This document shows positions 8,914 through 16,566 of a stretch of 64,000 bases of DNA, piece after piece (the first letter of the stretch is position 1; every line of letters starts with the position of its first letter). The DNA comes from Lentisphaerota bacterium (GTDB taxonomy: Bacteria; Verrucomicrobiota; Lentisphaeria; Victivallales; Victivallaceae). A program made the position numbers and the translations under genes. The stretch lies in NCBI GenBank assembly GCA_015061605.1, contig SUWH01000004.1:1-64000 (forward strand), in the 5' to 3' direction. Under the pieces are notes generated by a model. That model made no database searches. It saw nothing but the letters and a program-made list of their open reading frames with translations, and was not told the DNA's origin.

Positions 8914-10233
8914 ATGGCAAGTGAAATAAAAAACAGAGAGTGCGCTGTACTCAAATTTGAGGGCAAGGAAGTTGAATTGCCCGTCGTTACCGGTACCGAA
9001 GGAGATAAAGCTCTGGATATCCGGGCGTTGCGCAGTGAGACCGGATTGGTTACGATCGACCCCGGATTTGTCAATACCGCCAGCTGCCGGAGTCAAATAA
9101 CTTATATCGACGGTGAACGCGGAATTTTGCGTTACCGCGGCATCCCGATTGAAGAACTGGTAAAGAAATCCACCTTTGTCGATGTCGCCTATCTGCTCGT
9201 ACACGGTACACTGCCCACCGCGCAGGAACGGCTGGACTTTTCCAGTATGCTCAATTTGAACAGTCTCATTCATGAGGATATGCGCCGTTTCTTCGATCAC
9301 TTCCCGCAGGGGGCGCACCCGATGCACATTTTGTCCACCATGATCAACGCCATGGCGGCATTTTACCCCAATGTGGACATCAACACCACGACTGCCAATA
9401 TTGAACAATCCTGCGCGCGGGTTATCTCCATCGTCCGTACGATCGCCGCCTTTGCTTACAAAAAATCCATCGGTGAACCGATCGTTTATCCGCGCCATGA
9501 CCTTTCATATTGCGCCAACTTTCTTAATATGATGTTCGATTCTCCGGTGCGCCCCTACCACATCAGTCCGGAAACCGTCCGTCTGCTCAATGTACTGTTT
9601 ATCCTCCACGCCGACCATGAACAGAACTGTTCAACTTCGGCGGTGCGGGTCATCGGCAGTGCGCAGGTGAATTTGTATGCGACCATTTCCGCCGGTATTT
9701 CCGCGCTTTCCGGCCCCTTGCACGGGGGAGCCAATCAGGCGGTCATCGAACAGTTGAAAATCATCCACAAAGATGGTGATGTGAATAAATTCATCAATAT
9801 GGCAAAAGATAAGAATTCGCCTTTCCGGCTGATGGGCTTCGGACACCGGGTCTACAAATCCTACGATCCCCGTGCCGCCATCATCCGCAAAGAGTGCGAA
9901 AACTATCTCAACCGTATCGGTTCCTCCGATCCGTTGCTTGAAACTGCCCGCAAACTGGAAGATGCCGCGCTCAAAGATCCTTACTTTATTGAGCGCTCCC
10001 TCTATCCGAATGTTGACTTTTACACCGGTATCCTTTACCGGGCGATGGGTATTCCGGAGAATATGTTCACGGTGATGTTCGCGCTCGCACGTCTGCCCGG
10101 ATGGGTGGCGCACTGGCGTGAAATGATCGGGGATTCGACCAAGATCGTCCGGCCGCGTCAGCTCTACATCGGCAGAACGCTTCAGGAGATCGGCGACGAA
10201 CTTGAATCACGCAGTTCGACATTCCTTCTTTGA
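8914..10233 (+). CDS. gltA: Citrate synthase
   Basis: The 439-residue protein is a type II (hexameric, Gram-negative-type) citrate synthase that condenses acetyl-CoA with oxaloacetate at the entry to the TCA cycle. The N-terminal beta domain (about residues 5-45) is present. The catalytic residues are in place: His in GPLHGGANQAV (about 270), His in GFGHRVYK (about 311), and Asp in NVDFYTG (about 368). The ATG is preceded by GAGG, and its own promoter lies 50 bases upstream. The gene ends about 20 bases before the MFS transporter, with which it may be cotranscribed. No other TCA gene is in the window. Confidence 0.95.
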   Translation: MASEIKNRECAVLKFEGKEVELPVVTGTEGDKALDIRALRSETGLVTIDPGFVNTASCRSQITYIDGERGILRYRGIPIEELVKKSTFVDVAYLLVHGTLPTAQERLDFSSMLNLNSLIHEDMRRFFDHFPQGAHPMHILSTMINAMAAFYPNVDINTTTANIEQSCARVISIVRTIAAFAYKKSIGEPIVYPRHDLSYCANFLNMMFDSPVRPYHISPETVRLLNVLFILHADHEQNCSTSAVRVIGSAQVNLYATISAGISALSGPLHGGANQAVIEQLKIIHKDGDVNKFINMAKDKNSPFRLMGFGHRVYKSYDPRAAIIRKECENYLNRIGSSDPLLETARKLEDAALKDPYFIERSLYPNVDFYTGILYRAMGIPENMFTVMFALARLPGWVAHWREMIGDSTKIVRPRQLYIGRTLQEIGDELESRSSTFLL

Positions 10234-10255
10234 GCGGCAAACATCCGGGGAAACT

Positions 10256-11521
10256 ATGAATAACGATATTATTGTTCAGCCAGTTAAAGTCAACTGGAAA
10301 CTGAATTTGTTTATCGTCTGGCTTTCACAGTTTCTGGCAATGGTAGGTTTCGGCTGCTGCATGCCGTTTATTCCGCTGTTACTCAAGGAAAATTTGAACA
10401 TTGCCGATGATAATGTCCGCGGTGTATATGTTTCAATATATTATCTGGCCTCAATGCTCAGTTTGTGTATTGCCACCAGCGTCTGGGGCATCCTTGCCGA
10501 CCGCTTCGGGCGCAAAATCATGCTGCTTCGCGCCAGTTACGGAGCTGCGATCTTTTATCCGCTGCTGGCGTTTGCTCCCAACTTCTGGGTATTGGCTTCG
10601 ATCCGTTTTGTCTGTTCCTTTTTCTCCGGAACCGTCAATCCGGCGCAAACGCTGCTCATCGCGACTACTCCAAGCGAAAAACACGGTTTTGTCCTCGGTG
10701 TCTTGAGTACAGGAGTATCCAGCGGAAATATGCTGGGCTATCTAATGGGAGGCATCATTGTGAACCGTTACGGTTACACGACCGGATTTCTCTCCTGCAG
10801 TGCGATATATATGGTAAGCGCGCTTCTGGTACACATTTTTGTCAAGGATGACTTCAATGTAAAACTTGCCAAAAAGCAGCGGGAAAAATCCCCGTACAAA
10901 TTTAAAGATGTTGCTACTCCTGCGGTTTTATGGCTGCTGGTGATGTTTCTGCTCATAGGAGTTTCCACCCGTTTGATCCAGCCGTACATGGCGGAACTGG
11001 TGGCAAAGGTCAACGGCTTCAAAGATGCCGCATATTGGACCGGTATAGTAAGTTCAGCCTCATCGCTTGGCGGATTTTTTTCCGGGGTCGCCATCGGCTG
11101 GCTCTGTGACCGTATCGCTCCGCGCAAACTTATGCTGCCATTGCTGATAATCGGCGGCGCATTCACGGCGGCAATGGCACTTTCAACCAATATAACCATG
11201 CTTATTGTCACCAAATTCTTTGCCGCATTTGCCGGTGGCGGAGTGAAACCGGTGCTTCAGCTGATACTGACCAAGATAACCCGTCCGGAACTGCGCGGGA
11301 CCTACTTCGGTTGGTCGGGCAGTCTGAATACCGCCGGCGGCATCGTCTGTTCTTTCCTCGGCGGTTCAGTGATCTATCTTACCGGAGTGCGCGGAGTTTA
11401 CATGGCGGCGGCATTGATACTGGTCATTATGATACCGTTGTTGATCCCGATGGTAATGGCGATAAAGAAAGAGTCTGCTGCCGCTTCCGATGTTGCTGCC
11501 GACAAATTGGAAAACGCATAA
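10256..11521 (+). CDS. Major facilitator superfamily transporter
   Basis: The start at 10256 follows CCGGGG and avoids overlap with gltA; it gives 421 residues. About twelve hydrophobic segments are visible. The loop after helix 2 reads GILADRFGRKIML, the classic MFS motif A (G-x-x-x-D-R-x-G-R-[KR]), and a degenerate repeat GWLCDRIAPRKLML occurs after helix 8. This places it among drug/H+ antiporter-like or MdtG-like exporters. The substrate cannot be read from the sequence. It is bounded by an intrinsic terminator at 11536-11565. Confidence 0.88.
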   Translation: MNNDIIVQPVKVNWKLNLFIVWLSQFLAMVGFGCCMPFIPLLLKENLNIADDNVRGVYVSIYYLASMLSLCIATSVWGILADRFGRKIMLLRASYGAAIFYPLLAFAPNFWVLASIRFVCSFFSGTVNPAQTLLIATTPSEKHGFVLGVLSTGVSSGNMLGYLMGGIIVNRYGYTTGFLSCSAIYMVSALLVHIFVKDDFNVKLAKKQREKSPYKFKDVATPAVLWLLVMFLLIGVSTRLIQPYMAELVAKVNGFKDAAYWTGIVSSASSLGGFFSGVAIGWLCDRIAPRKLMLPLLIIGGAFTAAMALSTNITMLIVTKFFAAFAGGGVKPVLQLILTKITRPELRGTYFGWSGSLNTAGGIVCSFLGGSVIYLTGVRGVYMAAALILVIMIPLLIPMVMAIKKESAAASDVAADKLENA

Positions 11522-11535
11522 AACGCATTGAACGG

Positions 11536-11565
11536 AAAAAATCCGGCAAATGCCGGATTTTTTTG
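11536..11565 (+). terminator. Intrinsic terminator after the MFS gene
   Basis: ATCCGGCA at 11541-11548 and TGCCGGAT form a stem with an AA loop, extended by A/T pairs and followed by a run of T. Confidence 0.85.
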
Positions 11566-11666
11566 TACCGGCGAACTGTTTTTTTGACAGAACCGTTTAT
11601 ATTGATTTTCAGAGTGAACCGGCAGAAATCGTTTCTGCCGGAAAAAAACACAGAGGAGAAAATCTT

Positions 11667-12191
11667 ATGAACGACATCCAAAGCCAGATCAACACCATTT
11701 TCCGTATGACTAAAGGCATGACCATTTTCAGGGCGGTCGTCATGCTGATCATCGGTATCGCCATGCTTTTTGCCCCGCTTCAGACATTGTGGTGGATGAC
11801 CATCGTCATCGGCGCGATCGTCATGGTGGACGGCATCGCGCTGTTAAGCAGCGCTCTGCAAAGCGATGATGAATTACGTAATGTTATGGTAGTAAATGCG
11901 ATACTGCTGATCATACTTGGGATATTCTCCCTTTCGGCACCGCTGATGATGGATATGATCTGGGTGATGCTGCTGGGCATCTGGCAGCTGCTCGCCGGAT
12001 TGCAGTATCTCTTTTTGCAGAAAAAATCCCGTCACACATTGTTTACGCTGACCAACGGAGTTATTTCGGTATTGGCTGGATTGTTCTTTCTGTTCCTGCC
12101 TTTCGGCGGATTGCTTGCGGCGACCTGGCTGATCGCGATCATCCTCATCGCCAGCAGCGTGATGAACTTCTTCACCGCCTTTAAACTGTAA
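11667..12191 (+). CDS. HdeD/DUF308 family membrane protein
   Basis: The start at 11667 has AGAGGAG eight bases upstream and gives 174 residues. The protein is almost entirely membrane: about six hydrophobic helices arranged in pairs (for example AVVMLIIGIAMLFAPLQTLW, then an AILLIILGIFSL segment). Short charged loops and the W-rich helix ends match the DUF308/HdeD family, known in Escherichia coli for acid-stress association, although function is not settled. It is monocistronic: an intrinsic terminator precedes it, and the long palindrome 12201-12252 follows nine bases after the stop. Confidence 0.8.
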   Translation: MNDIQSQINTIFRMTKGMTIFRAVVMLIIGIAMLFAPLQTLWWMTIVIGAIVMVDGIALLSSALQSDDELRNVMVVNAILLIILGIFSLSAPLMMDMIWVMLLGIWQLLAGLQYLFLQKKSRHTLFTLTNGVISVLAGLFFLFLPFGGLLAATWLIAIILIASSVMNFFTAFKL

Positions 12192-12200
12192 AAAATCTTT

Positions 12201-12252
12201 GGGGGAAGGGGAAAAACTTTTTTCACGTGAAAAAAGTTTTTCCCCTTCCCCC
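12201..12252 (+). terminator. Gene-end palindrome, copy 1 (52 bp perfect inverted repeat)
   Basis: The arm GGGGGAAGGGGAAAAACTTT continues into a CACGTG centre and then returns exactly, giving 26-base arms. It starts nine bases after the HdeD-like stop. A C-rich stretch and a TTTTTAAAAAAGCG tail follow. Copies 2 and 3 (27485-27536, 59707-59760) share both sequence and tail. It may terminate transcription or be a mobile hairpin repeat. Confidence 0.85.
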
Positions 12253-12338
12253 AAACCCCCTTCCCCTTTTTAAAAAAGCGAGATAATTTGCCGCTCCGTT
12301 GTCGCGGCGACGACCGCAAGGCCAGCGGGAGCAAAAAA

Positions 12339-12398
12339 ACCGCCGTCAGGCGGAACAAACACTACCTTGCCTGTCGTGCCGGAGGCACGACAAAAGGC
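12339..12398 (+). repeat. Repeat A, copy 1
   Basis: A 60-base unit with two hairpins: CCGCC-GTCA-GGCGG, then TGTCGTGCC and GGCACGACA around a GGA loop. Copies 2-4 are at 12552, 45283 and 45529. Confidence 0.85.
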
Positions 12399-12551
12399 GC
12401 CAAAAGCCAGTCGCACCACGGGGCGGATGGATCGGGCGGCAAGGTCGCCGGTAAGTCAAGGCGACGGCGAAGGAGTGGACTGCTGTCCCCGACTGAGCCG
12501 GCGACCGCTGACTTGCCCAGAGATTGCCCGCGAGCCGCCGCCCCCACAATA

Positions 12552-12611
12552 ACCGCCGTCAGGCGGAACAAACACTACCTTGCCTGTCGTGCCGGAGGCA
12601 CGACAAAAGGC
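12552..12611 (+). repeat. Repeat A, copy 2
   Basis: It is identical or nearly so to copy 1. It continues into CAACAGCCAGCAGCCCGGAA and AGGAGCGATATCGC, a tail shared with copies 3 and 4 near 45344 and 45590. Confidence 0.85.
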
Positions 12612-12757
12612 TCAACAGCCAGCAGCCCGGAATCAGGAGCGATATCGCGCCGCTATCCGGTGGTTTTGCCGAGGAGCAGCGACAGGAGCGTACTTGCGTA
12701 CGTGACTGGAGCGGCGACGACCGCAAGGCCAGCGGGAGCAAGCGAGATCGCTCCGTG

Positions 12758-13003
12758 TCACTCCGAGGCTTCGCGCATCATATCACGGAATTCTTCGCGT
12801 GAAAGTTCGGACAGATGTTTACCTTTTCTGGCAAGTTTTTCGTTGAATTTTATGGTTGTTTCGGTCATACGGTCATGAGTTTCCTCACTGCCGCCGACCA
12901 GACAGAAGTTATCACCTTTGGTAATGCGCCGCTGTCCGTCGGAGTTGTCGAATCCCATACCGAGCAGCAAGGCGTTTTTATCCGGATTTTTGTTTGTCAT
13001 CAT
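12758..13003 (-). CDS. Small protein of unknown function (81 aa)
   Basis: Starting at 13003 (or 13000) it encodes an acidic/basic mixed soluble protein. The middle reads LLLGMGFDNSDGQRRITKG, then NFCLVGGSEETHDRM, and the C-terminus has ELSREEFRDMM. The charged-helix ending and the G-F-D-x-x-D-G-x-x-R-I-T-K-G segment look like a real conserved small protein rather than chance coding. I do not recognise a named family with certainty. The start has no Shine-Dalgarno; an inverted repeat D core lies nine bases upstream. The stop codon abuts the repeat cluster 12253-12757, so the native 3' flank has probably been replaced. Confidence 0.6.
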   Translation of the reverse strand: MMTNKNPDKNALLLGMGFDNSDGQRRITKGDNFCLVGGSEETHDRMTETTIKFNEKLARKGKHLSELSREEFRDMMREASE

Positions 13004-13011
13004 AATATAAT

Positions 13012-13036
13012 GGTAATGTCCCGAATTTTGTGAAAC
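13012..13036 (-). repeat. Repeat D core, short variant upstream of the 81-aa gene
   Basis: On the minus strand it reads GTTTCACAAAATTCGGGACA then TTACC, matching 182-206 in front of the AraC gene in all but about three positions. Confidence 0.5.
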
Positions 13037-13179
13037 GTTGATAATTTTAATTGAGATCACTCTCATTACAGCAATATAATATACTACGCAAGCAATGATT
13101 TGTCAAAACTGATATGAGAAATGTTGCTGCAATCGGCTTGCCGGGATGGAGCCTTACGCGAAGAACGGTGGATGCAGAG

Positions 13180-13243
13180 CGGGATTGCCCGCAATGCGCC
13201 GCCGCAGTAAAGATTTTCACCGGAAATGAGACAATAACAATAT
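13180..13243 (+). repeat. Repeat D, full copy
   Basis: GGGATTGCCCGCAATGCGCC, GCCGCAGTAAAGATTTTCAC, then GGAAATGAGACAATAACAAT. It lies between the 81-aa gene and the 3' end of the DUF4838 gene. Confidence 0.8.
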
Positions 13244-13255
13244 AATTTTCCAGAT

Positions 13256-15010
13256 CTATCGGGTCGAAATATTTTTGAATTCTTTTCTCCGGCGTTGGAA
13301 TTCTGCAGGCCAATCCACATCAAAGAAGCGGCACGGGTGATTATTTTGAATATCTTCCAGCCACATACCGAGGTAGCGCAGTGCCGGAGCTGCCACGACG
13401 CGCCGTGATTTGTTGCGCTTTATCCAGGATAGAAACTGTTTCATTTCTGCGGCAGTTATGGTACGGCTGATTTCTTTATCGTACAGTTTTTTAAAACGGA
13501 TAAGGTAACTTATCCAGATTTCCAAATCGGCAGCGGGGCGAAGCGCGGGCAGTTTACGTGCCAGTTTCCGGGCGGCGGGGAGCAGTACTTCCAGTTGAGA
13601 GAGCGTGATCCGGCTGAAAAGCGATGCGGGAGTCGGGATATGACAATCGTCAAAAGATTCCATGACAGCGGCAAGAGAATTGAAAAATTTTTCTGCGTCA
13701 GAAGCATGTTTCCCGAAGCGGCGCTCATAGAAACGGCGCATGGTTGATTCAAAATCTTCTCCGCGTGCCGCCGCCGCCATAAAGCGGTAGTTGCTGCCGT
13801 AAACGCTCCAGTGGCCCATCTGGAACTGGGTGAGTACGCCGTCAACGGCTAAATTTTTATAGCAGTCGAATTCATCAAACATCCGTTTCCAGAAAAGAAG
13901 CGGTACTGACATGTAGAAATTTATGCCCATGTAATATTCGTAGATCATAAATTCTCCGCCCGCTTTCGCTTTTGACCATGCGGTGATGTCGTTGAAAAAC
14001 CCCCGGTTGGTCGGGCAGTCGGCATCAAAAATATCGTGTTTGACGCAGCGCCAGTAGTTGGCATGCTGAACGGCGATACCGGGAGTGAGTTTGAAATTTT
14101 TTGCCGGGGAAGCGTAGTTTACATAAGCAAAAAAGTTCAAGGCGATTTCCGGCTTGTGTTTGTGAAGTTCCTCCGCCACAGCTTTGATAAATTCATCATA
14201 GGCATTTTCGGCGTAGAAGTAGCCCGGCTTGGTGCTGGAACGGAATTTACGGTTATCGTCCGGCAAATAATATTTGGAACAGCGCGGGCACTCACACCAG
14301 CCGAAGCCGTCATTGGGGTTCAAACCGATACGGGTAAGTTCCGGATTTTTTTTGCAGTATGCCAGCAGTTGTTGGGCGATCTCTTTACGCAAACCGGGTT
14401 CAGTGGTGCAGAGCTGACGGCTGGCATGGGTGACCCCCGGCAGAGCTTTGATGTCGGAATCTTTGCCCCGGATGGCGAAATATTCGGGGTGTGATTTGCC
14501 GTATTTTTCCTGCGGGATGAGATATTCAAAATTGTGATGGCCGCTTTCGATCGTGATACCGCGGACGGAAGCGTATTCTTTCAGATATTCCGGCAGTTCA
14601 TCGTAATACTTCATCCAGACCAGAAGATAGTTCAATTTATTCTTTGCCATGAAGTCAAAGAGCTTTGGAGTATCGGTTTCATCAAAGGGGAACTCCTGAA
14701 TGAACCCGCAATGACGTACCGTTACCGGACGTGCCGGAACCAGTACCCCGTTATCCGGAACGCACTTTACTTCAGTTGGATCAAAATCTTCCGTACCCGG
14801 TTCAAAGAAGTCGTAACCGGAAAAGCGTTCAGCGCAATCATAGACCGCATAGAGCAGCTCCACCTCATTTGGCGCGCGGAAGAGCCATTCTCCATCAACT
14901 CTGGAAATTTCAAATGACGGCAAAGCGGGCTCAAGTACAAATTGAGCATCTTTGCCGCACAGCCGCTTAAATTCCGTTTTGGCGAGAGTCAACGTGGCAG
15001 AATGCTTCAT
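13256..15010 (-). CDS. DUF4838 protein (glycosidase-like), no signal peptide
   Basis: This 584-residue protein matches the DUF4838 family, which sits among alpha-glucuronidase-like TIM-barrel enzymes. Recognisable parts are the N-terminal ELLYAVYDCAERFSGYDFF strand-helix unit, HPEYFAIRG, LTRIGLNPNDGFGWCECPRC, and the DFAMMHE-like helices replaced by a long helical C-terminus. A CxCxxC cluster (CECPRC, about residue 241) is shared with the other DUF4838 proteins here. Unlike its paralogues at 24872 and 36083 it lacks a signal peptide, so it may act in the cytoplasm. Its start overlaps the upstream stop by four bases. It is the last gene of a four-gene operon beginning at 20007. Substrate is unknown. 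Confidence 0.75.
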   Translation of the reverse strand: MKHSATLTLAKTEFKRLCGKDAQFVLEPALPSFEISRVDGEWLFRAPNEVELLYAVYDCAERFSGYDFFEPGTEDFDPTEVKCVPDNGVLVPARPVTVRHCGFIQEFPFDETDTPKLFDFMAKNKLNYLLVWMKYYDELPEYLKEYASVRGITIESGHHNFEYLIPQEKYGKSHPEYFAIRGKDSDIKALPGVTHASRQLCTTEPGLRKEIAQQLLAYCKKNPELTRIGLNPNDGFGWCECPRCSKYYLPDDNRKFRSSTKPGYFYAENAYDEFIKAVAEELHKHKPEIALNFFAYVNYASPAKNFKLTPGIAVQHANYWRCVKHDIFDADCPTNRGFFNDITAWSKAKAGGEFMIYEYYMGINFYMSVPLLFWKRMFDEFDCYKNLAVDGVLTQFQMGHWSVYGSNYRFMAAAARGEDFESTMRRFYERRFGKHASDAEKFFNSLAAVMESFDDCHIPTPASLFSRITLSQLEVLLPAARKLARKLPALRPAADLEIWISYLIRFKKLYDKEISRTITAAEMKQFLSWIKRNKSRRVVAAPALRYLGMWLEDIQNNHPCRFFDVDWPAEFQRRRKEFKNISTR

Positions 15011-15792
15011 TTCATTCTCCCGATGGTAACGGTCAATTCATATTCAAAAGTTTCTCCGGCTTTGAATTTCTGTTTATTGACCGGCTGGAAATAGAGCTTG
15101 CGGTCAACACCGCGGTTCCAGAAGAGGAAAGCAGCTTTGCCGCGCGGAACAGCTTTGATAACATTCAAAGTTGTAGTTGCCGCTAATTTTTCTTTGGGTG
15201 CAAAATAGGTGACGCCGGTCAAGCCGGTTTTGCTCTGTGTTCCATTGATCTTCATGTCATTAAAGCGGATGGTATCTTCACTGCCGTCAGCTTTTTGACA
15301 TAAGGCGCTTTCAAAAATCGGACACCACGGGTGCATAAAGAGATAGAGCAGTTTAAGTTCGGTATCGCGCAAAACGGTGACTTTGGCGCGTTCGGTGAGT
15401 TTGCCGTCTTCCAGAGTAAGAATGTATTCAACGCGCAGATCAAGCAGAACGGAAGATTTCTTCAGTTCAAAATTCTTTGCTTCAATAACTTTGACCTTTT
15501 TTGACGGAACGAACTCTTTGCCGTCGGCAAAAAAATTGACTTTAAGTTCAGTTTCGCCGATTTTATTTTCCTTGTGTCCGCTGCCGACCCAGCCGCAGTT
15601 GAAACGTGCGACATTGCCGAAGTAACTGCGGTTGCGGCAGAGATTTATACCTGCAAAATCCAGTGAATTCAAATTCCAGTAATGACGGCTGACCAGAGTT
15701 ATTGAGGTTTCACCGCACTTGATCACTTGAGTCGCACCAAGCGAACTGCCCAGAAGAACAAGTAAGAGGATTGTCCAATATTTCAGTTTCAT
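15007..15792 (-). CDS. Secreted protein of unknown function (261 aa)
   Basis: The start at 15792 overlaps the preceding stop codon in TGATG. A signal peptide is clear: KLKYWTILLLVLLGSSLGA. The mature part is beta-strand rich, with segments such as SLDFAGINLCRNRSYFGNV and GKAAFLFWNRGVDRKLYF, resembling the fold of carbohydrate-binding or galactose-mutarotase-like beta sandwiches. I recognise no named family. It lies between a pseudopilin and a DUF4838 gene in one operon, which points to a role in extracellular glycan handling. Four-base overlap with the next gene suggests fixed stoichiometry. Confidence 0.7.
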   Translation of the reverse strand: MKLKYWTILLLVLLGSSLGATQVIKCGETSITLVSRHYWNLNSLDFAGINLCRNRSYFGNVARFNCGWVGSGHKENKIGETELKVNFFADGKEFVPSKKVKVIEAKNFELKKSSVLLDLRVEYILTLEDGKLTERAKVTVLRDTELKLLYLFMHPWCPIFESALCQKADGSEDTIRFNDMKINGTQSKTGLTGVTYFAPKEKLAATTTLNVIKAVPRGKAAFLFWNRGVDRKLYFQPVNKQKFKAGETFEYELTVTIGRMK

Positions 15793-16547
15793 CACCATTC
15801 GCCTTTCATCCATTTCAAAACATTGGTATAAGTGGCAAAATCGGTCAGCACCCGGCTGTGGGATATGGTGATAACACTGCCGTCGATGTTGCCGACATTA
15901 CCGCTGGCGTTATGCCAGAGACCGAACGTACTGGAATAAACACCGTTTTTATTAGCTTCGGAGATAATATAATTTTTCACATCCGGAACCAGATTTTCAG
16001 ATTTATAATTAGTGAATCCCTTATAACTGATGGAACGGTTGTAGTTTCCGTCCATGTACATGGGGACTTTGGACGGATTTTTGATCTGAGTAGTCTTGCG
16101 GAACACATCATTCTTTGTTCCGCCGCGGCCGGTCAGCCGCTGAACCGCATATTGTCCCTTGAAATATGTACCGTCTTTGAATTTATTACCGGTATCATAA
16201 TCACGGATATGAATCGGTCCTCCCGGACAGGTGAATACCGGCGGATCACAGTAATCATCCAACTGCATATACCAATGTTCTGATTCGTATTCGCGATCAG
16301 CAGCACCGGAACCTCCGGCGGCAAAAACCAGATAATCCTGAAAATCGTTACCGTACATCTGACCTCCGAGAGCGATCTGTTTCAAATTGGATACACAAGC
16401 TGACCGTTTGGAATTTGACCGTGCCCGCTGAAGTGACGGAAGCAATATTGCCGCCAGAATAGCGATGATGGCAATTACTACGAGCAGTTCGATAAGGGTA
16501 AAGCATACATGCTTTACCCCAACATGTTGGGCGGATTTCAGGCTCAT
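15792..16547 (-). CDS. Pseudopilin-like protein with H-x9-DG motif
   Basis: The 251-residue protein starts with a short leader and [18 protein letters not shown] at about residue 16, the type IV pilin/pseudopilin N-terminal helix with Glu5. Near the C-terminus [12 protein letters not shown] matches the H-x9-DG motif of the Planctomycetes-Verrucomicrobia-Lentisphaerae pseudopilin group (often labelled DUF1559-like). The residue before the predicted cleavage site is Cys rather than Gly. The fold between is unrecognised, with a [11 protein letters not shown] segment. It follows the 1146-aa protein by 19 bases and overlaps the next gene, so it is part of the same operon. Confidence 0.9.
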   Translation of the reverse strand: MSLKSAQHVGVKHVCFTLIELLVVIAIIAILAAILLPSLQRARSNSKRSACVSNLKQIALGGQMYGNDFQDYLVFAAGGSGAADREYESEHWYMQLDDYCDPPVFTCPGGPIHIRDYDTGNKFKDGTYFKGQYAVQRLTGRGGTKNDVFRKTTQIKNPSKVPMYMDGNYNRSISYKGFTNYKSENLVPDVKNYIISEANKNGVYSSTFGLWHNASGNVGNIDGSVITISHSRVLTDFATYTNVLKWMKGEW

Positions 16548-16566
16548 TGCGTTTCTCCTTTTCTAA

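Larger units (their letters stand above)
12253..12757. repeat. Dispersed-repeat cluster, no gene
   Basis: This 500-base stretch holds two copies of repeat A (12339-12398 and 12552-12611), the segment GGCGACGACCGCAAGGCCAG at 12307 and again near 12713 (also, slightly changed, near 45496), and GCGAGATCGCTCCGTG near 12742 (also at 45719). It is clearly more GC-rich than the rest of the window. Open frames across it have no start signals or protein-like composition. Confidence 0.8.

Noticed and set aside
8899-9498. Antisense 210-codon frame over gltA
   Set aside because: It is a shadow of citrate synthase, whose catalytic residues are all in the plus-strand frame.
12201-12252. Palindrome as replication origin or phage att site
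   Set aside because: The same palindrome recurs after two other genes at fixed distance from the stop, and no dnaA box cluster or integrase is present.
12288-12878. 196-codon frame across the repeat cluster
   Set aside because: It translates repeat A twice with Arg/Gly/Ser-rich low complexity and no start signal, so it is repeat DNA.
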